NCBI GenBank assembly: GCA_002803225.1
Contig: NXFV01000189.1
Location: forward strand, 1 to 16,218
Length of the DNA stretch: 16,218 bases
Direction of reading: 5' to 3'
Source of the DNA: Gamarada debralockiae
Lineage: Eukaryota > Ascomycota > Leotiomycetes > Helotiales > Hyphodiscaceae
The notes below the pieces were generated by a model. It was not told where the DNA came from. It made no database searches and worked only from the letters and a program-made list of their open reading frames with translations. This document shows positions 1-8,532 of the stretch, one piece after another. The first letter of the stretch is position 1. Every line of letters starts with the position of its first letter. The position numbers and the translations under genes were made by a program.

Positions 1-402
1 ATATATAGATAATCAGGTACACACTAATAATTTATCACTTGAGAATATTAACTTACTTTCGCGCCTTGGCCTTGTACGAAATGGCATTTTTTAAACTTCC
101 TGCCTCTTTACTCTGTGCACTCCTTTACTTGCCAAGGAGACTAATTTACCTGACAATCTATCTTTACAAGAAGATCAGGTAAAGGTAATGAGATACAAGC
201 TGCATGTGCCAAACAAACCAAAAGAGGTTTAATATAGATTCATGAATTGTGTATTCTTGACCAAGAAGCAGCTACAGTACATTTATTTATTTATTTAGTA
301 TAAAGGTATCCAACTTGCCCAAGTTTGCAGCCATCTATTCCCGTGCCGTGGCCAGCTAGCCAGACAATCTGCCAAAGCAATCTGACTCCCGCTTCCGGGA
401 TT
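1..402. other. Intergenic, 3' flank of the secreted-protein gene
   Basis: AT-rich sequence without a supported ORF. Apart from the AATAAA-bearing microsatellite at 281-297 I see no gene, RNA or repeat. Confidence 0.6.
281..297 (-). terminator. Overlapping AATAAA polyadenylation-like signals / ATTT microsatellite
   Basis: The plus strand carries about four ATTT units. On the minus strand this reads (TAAA)n and contains several overlapping AATAAA hexamers, about 105 bases after the stop codon of the secreted-protein gene. That is a sensible place for 3'-end formation. It may equally be a neutral AT microsatellite. Confidence 0.4.
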
Positions 403-990
403 TTAGCAAGAGATTGCAGGAGCACTCTCAGCAGCCGCGCAATAGTTAAGGGTAGAGAAGTAATTCATATACCCATAATCCAGTGCGATGTATCCAGGCA
501 CGCGCAAGGTACCAGGAACGAAGAGACCACAGGCCTCGGTAACCGCCTGTGGCCCATCGGAGATGTCGTTTGGCGCTGCAGTAAGCGTATTGTCCCAGTT
601 GCACAAAAATGCAATAACGGTGTTTTGGACCGCGACGAGCGCTCCAGGACCAGGGCCAGGAACCTGCACCCCAGCATTGACAGCAGATTGGAGGCGGGCA
701 GTCGCGAAGTTAGTGTCGCCAGTGTTCATGCTGAGGCCGCATCCACACCAAGTCACTTCATGCCTCGCTGACAGCGGCGCAGCTCGTTGCTTAGGTAGGG
801 AACGAGTATCGATTGCTACCGTTGGTGGGTTAGATCTAGACTGAAGGGCGGTTGCTGGGAGCAGCTCAAGGACTTCTTCGCCAGCGTCGTTGTAGTAGGC
901 TCGATAGACTCCGTCTGCAGTGTCTTCTGGGAGGGTGAACGAGGAGCCGATGGCGGCTAGGCCGAGGAGGAGGAGAGACTTGGTGAGCAT
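403..990 (-). CDS. Small secreted six-cysteine protein, function unknown
   Basis: The single-exon ORF encodes 195 residues. The N-terminus (MLTKSLLLLGLAAIGSS) is a typical signal peptide, likely cut near residues 17-20. A propeptide-like segment follows, with the motif DGVYRAYYNDAGEEV at about 27-40, a pattern I associate with small secreted fungal proteins. Arg/Lys-containing points at about 63-76 (TRS, KQR, SAR) could be processing sites. The mature part holds six cysteines (82, 84, 130, 154, 184 and the final residue 195), enough for three disulfides, and a PGPGPG turn at 111-116. It has no transmembrane segment, GPI signal or recognised catalytic motif. It is probably exported to the wall or medium; an effector or surface role is possible but unproven. 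A TATA-like box lies about 110 bases upstream and AATAAA-type signals lie downstream, which supports a real transcription unit. No neighbour suggests a pathway. Confidence 0.85.
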   Translation of the reverse strand: MLTKSLLLLGLAAIGSSFTLPEDTADGVYRAYYNDAGEEVLELLPATALQSRSNPPTVAIDTRSLPKQRAAPLSARHEVTWCGCGLSMNTGDTNFATARLQSAVNAGVQVPGPGPGALVAVQNTVIAFLCNWDNTLTAAPNDISDGPQAVTEACGLFVPGTLRVPGYIALDYGYMNYFSTLNYCAAAESAPAISC

Positions 991-1099
991 TTTGGAAAGT
1001 GAAGATTTTAGGCTCGAGGAGAAAGTAGATTAGCTGATGGAGAGAGAGGTTGAAGAGATTGGAGTCTCTGGACTTCTGAGAAGAAATGGCATAACAAAG

Positions 1100-1107
1100 G
1101 TTTATAT
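1100..1107 (-). promoter_or_regulatory. TATA-like box of the secreted-protein gene
   Basis: On the minus strand this reads TATATAAA. It lies about 110 bases upstream of the ATG at 990, a reasonable distance for a core promoter with a short leader. The assignment rests on motif and position only. Confidence 0.45.
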
Positions 1108-1134
1108 ATTCACGAAGTGAGATTTTCCCTGTCA

Positions 1135-1246
1135 TTGATATCTTCAACAATACTACTTTTACGTACTTGATATTTTTAACAATACTACTTTGTGCATAAG
1201 TAGAGAAATAATTGTCATCCTTGATGACCTATAACAACACTGCTTT
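1135..1246. repeat. Degenerate direct repeat, three copies of about 25 bases
   Basis: Copies lie at 1135-1159, 1167-1191 and 1221-1246. The first two match at 23 of 25 positions and start 32 bases apart; the two differences are both C/T. The third copy is more diverged but keeps the TTGAT start, the AACAA core and the CTGCTTT/CTACTTT end. The array sits 145-260 bases upstream of the ATG of the minus-strand secreted-protein gene, so it could be promoter sequence or a decayed minisatellite. Confidence 0.6.
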
Positions 1247-2535
1247 CTACTTCGGGCATGGTTTCTAGGCTTAACTGGATCCCTCAACGCCGCGGCTGAA
1301 TCTATCCAAGTTAAGGGAGATGCATTTTCCTAGACTAATGGAGGAAGATATACGCATATTGGGGGCAGAGCGCAGCCCATCTTGGACATGTTAGCCGATG
1401 CGTATGGACTAGAATGGAAATCCATAAGCAAAAGAGTAAGGATAATGTCGCATATAAAGAGCTCTGCAGGGACATCGGTGAGAACCAACAGCGAGATTGG
1501 CGATTGGAAGGGGAAAGTAATTAAAGTAAGTTTGTGGCGTTGAGCTGTCGACATGACAAATATCACGCACAATACAAGACATCGCTTGACAAACCTACGC
1601 TGCAGCACACCTTTCCTTGCGAAAAAGGGATCACAGGTACTGGCGATTTGACGCTTACTTTTCCATCAGGGGACGAAGTACTGTAGTCTCAAATAACTCA
1701 GAATTGCACTAACAGCTGAGCCTAGTCAACAACGCTAATCTTACCTCCTTATAGTTTAGATGAAATAAGGATTCCAGCTCTTTTATTTCTATGATTAGAT
1801 GGACCAGCTGTTAGTGCAATTCTTAGATTATAATCACGGTAATGCACGACTTTAGCCATGATCTCTTCGGTCCTATTATTCTCTTTGGATGTAAGGCTTG
1901 GCGGCTTAACGTGGTCCAAAGCTTGTGTTGACTTTCCTGGGCTATTCTCGACTTAACGACCAGGCCTAGACTTGTGCTCACTAGGTAGTTGACAGAACAA
2001 CTGCGCCATGTAAGGCTTCCTGTTAGGCTTCTGGCAAGCTGACATCTCTTGTGCCTATATCATGAATCAATTCTATACCCTACTACCATTTGTTTCATGG
2101 TAACCATCAATACGAGGTTCTCATCAATTGGACTACTCAATTGATCAATTCCGTCTTTACGAATGCAACTATCTGATTGGTCGATTCGTATGGGAATCAT
2201 AAGCTTACGCGGGGGCTGTAATCTTAACTAAGGGAGCTAGTGTCGATCATCGCCTACCTTGTACCTAACCAACCTCTTTCTTTAATTTTTAGCGACCTAA
2301 GAAACCTTTTTAACTGGTCTACAGTCGTAATTCTTTAATTATAATTACAATCAATACATACTCCTTATTAGATCAACAGAATATCTTAATTTAACCTTGT
2401 ATGATCAAAAGCAAATAGGGTTCAGAAACATGACCGGATCAGTATGCTCACCTTTGGCATGTCTGAGTTCTGCCTTAGCCTGTTATCTTGGAAAGTTTTC
2501 TATATAACAGCGAAGGAGAGGAAAGCGCACTTGTC
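1247..2535. other. Gene-poor intergenic region upstream of the HET relic
   Basis: Apart from the foldback element at 1700-1823 I see only short ORFs without recognisable motifs, in a generally AT-rich sequence (strongest at about 2280-2400). If the HET relic downstream was once full length, its N-terminal half should have lain here, but none of the usual HET N-terminal motifs (ALSYVWG-like, WVDALCI-like) is readable in any plus-strand frame. Confidence 0.5.
1700..1823. mobile_element. Foldback / MITE-like element with 19-base perfect terminal inverted repeats
   Basis: The arm at 1700-1718 (AGAATTGCACTAACAGCTG) is the exact reverse complement of 1805-1823. The 86 bases between the arms have no coding capacity. 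Size and structure fit a miniature inverted-repeat element. Pairing continues imperfectly outside the arms (CT/AG after one mismatch). A TA target-site duplication is possible but cannot be assigned firmly, because flanking TA dinucleotides are common here. No second copy occurs in the window, so transposon family and mobility are unproven. Confidence 0.55.
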
Positions 2536-3231
2536 ACGAGCAAGAGGGAGATGGAGAAAATGCTCCTTCGCGTGATAAACCTAGAAGGGCTAAAACAGAG
2601 GACGCAATTGTGAGAGCCTAATCCCTTATCGTGCACCGACATGGTCGTGGGCATCTATCCAAGGCGGAATTATATATGATCGCCGATGGCTGTAAGAGTC
2701 ACCCAACTCACCGATACTTGTGAAGGCCATTGACGTCACGCTCACTCCGCCTGATGGCTTTGCAGAAGTGTCAGAGGCAACTCTTCGATTGAGCTGTACC
2801 TACTTATTACGAGGCTCTACCGCGGTCGACAATACAGAAGAAAGTACACCAGGCCCACGTTACAAACCGCGAACTATAGCAGTAGGAGCGGACGTTCTAG
2901 TCACTTTCTATATCGATTGTTCTACAGGTCCTGAAATACCCCTACTAGAATTTATCTCACGCCCGTACTTAGCAATATTTACGAAGTTCACGGCCACCGA
3001 AATGGCCTGAAATATATCAAAGAACTCGTGCTGGAGAAGATATTTCAAGAACAGGGACAGTACTGAAGAATTGGACCATTCATGGCTCGTGATTCCAGGG
3101 GCTATCGAGATGAAATAGCCGATGCGTTCAAAATATCAACTGAAGAGGGATGTCAGGCGGATAGTTCGGAGCGCATCGAGATTCGTGAGAATGATGTTGA
3201 GGAAAAGCGCTATATCATAGATATAATATGA
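2536..3231 (+). pseudogene. HET (heterokaryon incompatibility) domain protein, C-terminal relic
   Basis: HET proteins control non-self recognition and programmed cell death when incompatible hyphae fuse. The relic is read from four adjacent pieces in two frames. First, 2536-2613 (frame 1) contains KREMEKMLL, which sits where intact HET proteins have the W-x(n)-LLW region. Second, 2594-2695 (frame 2) contains YRAPTWSWAS, the hallmark YRAPSWSWAS motif. Third, 2696-3010 (frame 2) contains PPDGFAEVSEATLRLS, resembling the usual GxFGEVSxGxLRLxG segment. Fourth, 3001-3231 (frame 1) contains ELVLEKIFQEQGQY, a stop, then RIGPF, matching the family's GLVLxP...GxYxRIGxF ending, and closes with YIIDII before TGA. 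Breaks seen: stops at 2611, 2693, 3008 and 3064 and at least two frame changes. The 3064 TGA sits where Arg (CGA) is expected, so it could be one C-to-T change. No N-terminal HET half is visible upstream. Confidence 0.75.
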
Positions 3232-3283
3232 CATAACTTTCCAAAAGACAGTCCAGAAGCAACTGCCTAGGCAGAACACCAAA

Positions 3284-3544
3284 ATGAAGTGGACACCTAC
3301 GGAGACCTTCAAGGGCTGGATACCTTTCTCCTCACCTCGGTACCCCGACCTTGCCGACCTCTCTCTATCCGCCCAAACTAAAAATAGAAAGGAGTAGTAT
3401 GATCAATCCTGGTACTTTCTCGGTGTCTTTGTGGTTGATACACTTGTACCCAGGGAGCTCGAGGAATATCTGGCTTCTCCCAACTTTCCTACGGAAACAC
3501 AATGTAGGACTACTCGGGGGAGGACCCACACAGTGTTTGAGTAA
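3284..3544 (+). pseudogene. Decayed reading frame of unknown identity, one internal stop
   Basis: From the ATG at 3284 one frame runs 87 codons to TAA at 3542, interrupted only by TAG at 3395-3397, which a single C-to-T change from CAG would explain. The reading looks protein-like: WTPTETFKGWIPF, then after the stop WYFLGVFVVDTLVPRELEEY and a basic, Thr/Arg-rich end. I do not recognise a family. It begins 53 bases after the end of the HET relic, in that relic's frame 2, so it may be a separate decayed gene or trailing sequence from the same locus. Confidence 0.25.
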
Positions 3545-4028
3545 TTTTTGCATGGGAAATAAGGGTATTACATCATTTTCATTGTATTGAAAGGCCAGAG
3601 GCCAAGCTAGTCGTTGAGATAAAAGGACTTCTTTGACACGTGACGATATAGAGGAGAGCTAGACGGAAACACGATCTAATGACTGAGAAGGGGGCAGAAA
3701 TGGAAAAATAGCGCTATTCAATGTTGTCTTTGATGGGAATTAGTGAAAGTCAACGATATGGTTTCGAGATAGAAATTGGCCCAAAGATAGAGTAGGCAAA
3801 GTGCCGAAGATCCGCATGTATCCGGATTTTGTTCCTTATCAATTCTGCAGCCCCTGTTCGCATTTTCTGCCAACTTTCCCGCGTCTTCAGTATCAACCCC
3901 AAGTTTCGTCTCACTCGAACCCTGTATGCTATCAAGAACAAGATACTGTCTAAAGGCAAACGGGACTCAGTTCTGCCCATCCACTAATCCTCACCCGTCC
4001 CATATCTATCTGTCTCATCCGCAGGATA
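3545..4028. other. Intergenic, no supported gene
   Basis: Contains short ORFs on both strands (for example 3750-3980 on the minus strand) with no recognised motif, start context or splice pattern. I see no RNA gene or clear repeat. Confidence 0.5.
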
Positions 4029-4370
4029 TCATTTCACACTTCCCTGAGGCATAGTGGCTGATGACTGTGATGATTGTGCTGCAATATTTTCCAAATATTC
4101 CCGTGGAGTGGCAAAGGGAAGTTCCGAAAGAGCAGGAGCTCGAGAGTTGAGAGTATTGACACCACCGACTTGGCGGCCCCAGTTCAATACGCCTGATGGA
4201 GCAACTTTCATCACGTAGCCGGAATCTCCGAGACAGTACCGCCGAAGCACTCTCTCAGCTGGATTATGAAGATTTATTGAGGCGACTTTGAGGGGGCTAA
4301 AATGGTGATTCGAAACTTGGCATTGGTCCGGGTCAATGGCGCCCGAACATTGTGATATTATCACTGGCAT
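4029..4370 (-). CDS. Doubtful hypothetical ORF, 113 residues
   Basis: This open frame runs from an ATG at 4370 to TGA at 4029. The sequence has plausible amino-acid composition (for example RRYCLGDSGYVMKV and NWGRQVGGVN), lacks low complexity, and has an AT-rich TATA-like tract immediately upstream. I recognise no domain, signal peptide or membrane helix. It lies in an otherwise gene-poor stretch with neighbouring relics, so it could be a fragment of a dead gene or chance. Included only as a candidate. Confidence 0.2.
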   Translation of the reverse strand: MPVIISQCSGAIDPDQCQVSNHHFSPLKVASINLHNPAERVLRRYCLGDSGYVMKVAPSGVLNWGRQVGGVNTLNSRAPALSELPFATPREYLENIAAQSSQSSATMPQGSVK

Positions 4371-6014
4371 ATAAATTTATATTCTTAAAACCCTTCGAAT
4401 GGATTAATTTCTGTTAAAAAAACCTCTTCGGACCCCATAGCCAAGGCGCTGAGCTTGACTTTCAGTTCAAATTCGTTGCTTCGGCACCTTGGCTGAATTA
4501 TAATGAGGGTACTTGCTTCATTCTGGGGTCTATCCGGGAAAACGGAGATCTCCCCAGCTCGACTAACAGACAACTACTGTTGAAGAATGTCTGATAAGGA
4601 ACAGTAAATCGATAGGGTATGCGAAAGTATAGTGGCACGTGGATGAAAGCAATGTTCTTCCAACGCTGACCGGGACTATATTTTGCTTGGGTTCCCTGTT
4701 TGTCCCCACTTAAGAACAATAATAACATATTCGCAGAACCAAGAAAGAAATCTCCTTGCGGATGGGCCAAGATGTTGGTTTATATATGGACGCCGGCTAT
4801 TTTGAGAGAGGAAGGTAAAGTCAGCCTGCAGGAGCTGCGCCTAAGATGCTTATCTTGAAACGCGATGCTTATAGATTCGATGAGAATTATTTCCCATAGT
4901 TTACTAGAACGGTTAGACCTTTGGTTAATCTATTTCAACAACTGAAACTTATGTAAAGGGTATAAAATTATCTGACAGAAACCATAATACTGGAAACCTC
5001 GGTCTGAGAATCAGATTTGACTTTAAGCCCAAGATCCGGGAGAAAGGAGATCAACGAAACACTAATTTATCGTTGTGTTATTCAGCTTATTGGTCCGGTA
5101 TCCGATTACTTTGGGGCCAGAAGTATGCAAGATTCGAGAAAATTGATTGCAGGTAGGGTCTAAAGGCGGGGGCGTTCTTCGATCAGGTGATCCAACGATA
5201 CGAGCGCCTCTTCCCGTGAGGCTATCGTGGCTTTTCCAAGCCCATCCAAGTGGGACAGAGATATTCGGTGTAAGATGAATACAAAAGACTTCCGAGATTT
5301 GGAACATTAAATGATGACTAGACGTGACGATAATGTTGTTCCACAATCACAGTCAGACAGGAAATTAGCGTTTTATGATCTCCTCTCTGTGGTCAGATTT
5401 ACGGCTTCCGAAGACGAGGAAGAGGTCGTAAAAATAGCTCCTTAGCTAAATGCGGGTACCTGAAGCCCTAAATTTTAGTGAGTTAGGGGTGGGGAGGACT
5501 AGTCCCAAGCTTTGCGCAGTCCAACCACCAAAAAAACGCATTTCACCAACCAACTTGATTCCAACGCGCTTAATTGTTACCACAACTCCTCATTTCCTGC
5601 CTACGATGATGTTTCATGATTATCCTGGAAGTCCTGTGCATCATGCGTTTGAAGTACTCATCACAAGGCAGAAAAATCCCACCCTTGCCAAGAAGTCGCT
5701 GTCTGATCGTGGCGAAGCTCCCGCTACCGCTTCCAACTCAACGCCCCAGCCCCAAGTCCTGGGCTCCCAGCCTGCATACGATGGATTATGAGTGGCTACT
5801 ATTTCCCCTGTCATCGATGATCCGCTGCATTTGGACCAATGGGGGCTGTAAATAGTCTCGTTTTAACAGTGATAGCGTCCAATAACCCACCGGCGTGGGG
5901 TCACTGGGGTGTCCTGCAGTCCTGGCGTTAACAACCGTCAAGTCACCCAAGCCTCTGCGACACCGTTGCACAAGGAATTTTGGACTCTAAAAGAGCTCCC
6001 CTCCCCAATTAGCC
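4371..6014. other. Long intergenic region upstream of the membrane-protein gene
   Basis: No gene could be supported. The longest frames (minus 4498-4770 and 5062-5346, plus 5450-5791) show no motif and no joinable exons. A 10-base palindrome (GGACTAGTCC) lies near 5488-5497. The last 150 bases, with CT-rich tracts just before 6015 and after it, probably hold the promoter and leader of the next gene. Confidence 0.5.
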
Positions 6015-6086
6015 ATGCTGCGCAAGTGTATTTGTTTTCTTCTTCTTCTCAGAGCCTCTTCATCGTGCATATTAATTTTCCTTGAA

Positions 6087-7867
6087 ATGGCTGTTAATAT
6101 TTTCTCAATGCCTTCCTCGTCGGCACTGCTTCTCTTTTCGCTTGCTTTTGGTCTGACCAACGCTCGACCATGGCATGGAGCTACGAAAACGTCTGTATAT
6201 CAAGGGGACGAATGGTCACCGCGCCCGACAAATATGCCTGTAGATCCAAGGGAGCTGTTCAAGAGAGATCATGTAGATGTTGCTGTTTGCGGATGGATAG
6301 GTGGAAATTCGGCTTCACCAGCAGCTTGCGCGAGTGGTTCGTCATGCGTTCATGACACGATACATGGATACGTTGGATGTTGCGCGACATCTGGGCCTTG
6401 TACAGCGGGTGTTTATACCAGCTGTGTCGATGAGAATAGTGTAGGTTGGGGCGAGGACTCGGGTTTGGTAGATACAGGGATTTATACATGGTGCGTGAAG
6501 TTCCACAGAGCAAAGTTACGGTGCTAACATACTCGTAGTCCAGGTGGTTCATTCTGCTATCAAAATTCGTATCCAGGTGGATATCGCCAGTATAATTGTG
6601 GCTTTTCAAATCAAGCGACGACCGTCGAGACCACGTTCTCTGGCCAGCCTTCAGGGCTGTTATTACAGATCGTTTTCACAGGCGTGAAATTCAGTCCGTC
6701 AGCAGCGCCAGCATCGACAACATCTTCATCCGCGTCATCGTCATCAACATCCCCAAGCTCCTCTTCAAACTCACAAACTTCATCATCTCAGTCGTCCTCT
6801 CAAACCTCAGCCTCGAGTTCCAAAACTACTGGGACATCATCGAAGCCTTCATCAACTTCAAGCTCGACAGCAAATGCGGCAGCCGTAGGAGTGGCAGCAA
6901 CTACCACAGCAGCTGTTCCTTCCAGTTCTCACACCAAAGCGATCGTAGGAGGAGTAGTAGGAGGCCTCGCAGCACTAACAGCCCTTCTCGGAGTTCTCCT
7001 ATTCTTTCTCCAACGGCGCCATGCCCAGCGCAACCAACATCGGGCGGGCTCGTTCGTCAGGTAAGCTCCCTCGTAACTCTCACCATATATCCAAATCAGC
7101 TGACCATCTCCCCCAGTGGGCTCAAAAACGGACAAACCCCACCCAACGGCCCCTTCCAAAGAATGGCGCCCTACTCACCGGACGATTTCCAATCCTCAAT
7201 GACAGAGCGCGAGCGGCCCACACCATCCACAATCGCAGCCGCTTTCCCAAACAACCATCTCACACCACCAGAGCCCGCTGCTCAACCATTCTTCTCTCCG
7301 CCTAATCTAGGAGAAGACACTAGATCTCATGAAGATGCTCCACTCGTTAGTGAGATTGATGATTTCTCGCGGAGTTATAACGAAGCTACGCGATACCATC
7401 AACAACCACAACAAGACCGAGAGCCAGAATATTATTTCGAGACGCCGGGCTTCGAAGCCCCGCCTTTTGCGCCACAGCATCAACTTGCTGGTGAAGATCC
7501 GGGGCCATTAGATCTAGTTCCAGGTTTTACTATGGGAGGAGTGGCTACTGCGGCGCCATTGAGGAGAGGAGGCAGTGGAGGTTCTGAAAGGGAGAGGCAG
7601 AGGGAGAGAGACAGGCTTATGGGCGAGGATAAAGAAGATGGAGGGAGACCTGATCCTACAAGAGGCTTTGGACCTGCAATTGTTAGGGAGGAGGGTTGGA
7701 GTCCGCAGCGATTACGACCGAGTCCGCCGCGGGAAAGAAATATTCAGGCCAAGGGTGTGCAGAGATATCAGCTTGTTGATGAAGTGCCGAGAGATGGGGT
7801 CCCGGTTTTGCATAGTCCGGGGCAGTTGAGGGGTTCGAGGGCGCCGAGGGGGAGGAATAGTTCTTGA
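6087..7867 (+). CDS. Single-pass membrane protein with ten-Cys ectodomain, Ser/Thr stalk and long cytoplasmic tail
   Basis: Three exons are inferred: 6087-6490, 6539-7060 and 7117-7867, giving 558 residues. The introns (48 and 56 bases) have GTGCGT and GTAAGC donors, GCTAACA and GCTGACC branch sites and TAG/CAG acceptors, and both joins keep frame. Residues 1-26 are a signal peptide (LLLFSLAFGLTNA). Residues 68-155 hold ten cysteines (68, 81, 87, 98, 99, 105, 113, 135, 141, 155); Cys135 is created by the first splice. Residues about 187-265 are almost pure Ser/Thr/Ala, a likely O-mannosylated stalk. Residues about 269-292 form a Gly/Leu-rich transmembrane helix followed by RRHAQR. The remaining roughly 265 residues are disordered, Pro-rich and charged. 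This is the layout of WSC/Mid2-type wall-stress sensors, although the cysteine pattern is not an obvious WSC domain; a cell-surface sensor role is inferred. An in-frame ATG at 6015 would add 24 residues; 6087 is preferred because it has G at -3 and G at +4 and gives a clean signal peptide. Confidence 0.82.
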
Positions 7868-8532
7868 GATGTGGATGAATGGTGACGGAGACGTTCTTTG
7901 AGATCTCTTTTGTCCCGGATTTCTCTGTAAGGAGAGGAGGCGTTTGGGGTGTACAAGTACGAGGCGCTTGGAGAAAAGTTCAGATACCCTTTTTCGTATA
8001 ATTACCTTCTATGGAAATATCATGCATACTTCAAATTACGGCGACTTATTTCCCTGATTCATCCTGTGACCTCTTATGCTCCCATAATTTCATCGATCAA
8101 GGACCATCAGTGTCCAGACCCGCCAGCGAAATCCTGGACTCAGGAAAGAGCATGCTGGAGCTTCTAATTTATCTGCGCCAAAATATAATCCTCCGTATCC
8201 AATCCTTTAGAGCCTCCTGGGTGATTAGACTTTCGTCCCAATTTAGTGAGGGGTTTAAACTTATCCTGAAACTCCTACTTCCAAATTGATCGTGGTGTTA
8301 GATCCCACGTGAGGTAAGGATATAATTCCTGCATCAACGAGCTTCCAAAATTTTAGTCCACATTTGGGTCACCAAGACCTCCTAACACGTGTTCACTCGC
8401 AAGTAATTCACGACTTAGAAAGAGATTTAAAATGAGCGAACTGTTATTGATTGGTAGTATGGGTCACTAGAATAATACACGCTCGGAGAATGCTCAAAAT
8501 GCACTACCGCCCCACGCATCACCTTCCTCCTC
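7868..8532. other. Convergent intergenic region
   Basis: Lies between the 3' ends of the membrane-protein gene and the 2EXR gene. It holds two CACGTG sites (8306-8311 and 8386-8391; the second is part of the palindrome AACACGTGTT) and a small GTCCAG/CTGGAC inverted repeat near 8112-8138. No gene is supported. Because both flanking genes end here, the CACGTG sites are not in an evident promoter. Confidence 0.5.

Noticed and set aside
2691..2724. GTAAGA...AG at the HET relic read as a short intron that would remove the TAA at 2693
   Set aside because: It would be about 34 bases, shorter than the 48-base minimum seen in this window, and the other stops and frame shifts would remain.
3905..3925. 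TCGAACC-like B-box sequence suggesting a minus-strand tRNA
   Set aside because: No matching A box, acceptor stem or cloverleaf pairing around it; other TCGAACC matches (8571, 15805) lie in coding sequence.
4385..5346. Minus-strand ORFs (4385-4573, 4498-4770, 5062-5346) as possible exons upstream of the 4029-4370 ORF
   Set aside because: I found no convincing donor and acceptor pairs joining them in frame and no recognisable protein motif.
5450..5855. Plus-strand ORFs of 113 and 79 codons before the membrane-protein gene
   Set aside because: The two overlap in different frames, have no motif, and occupy the likely promoter region.
6596..7115. Long open frame beginning before exon 2 of the membrane-protein gene and running through to 7867
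   Set aside because: Only the part from 7117 is the true third exon. The upstream part is an out-of-frame shadow of the Ser-rich stalk (TC-rich codons stay open in other frames), whereas the spliced model gives a coherent signal peptide, stalk and helix.
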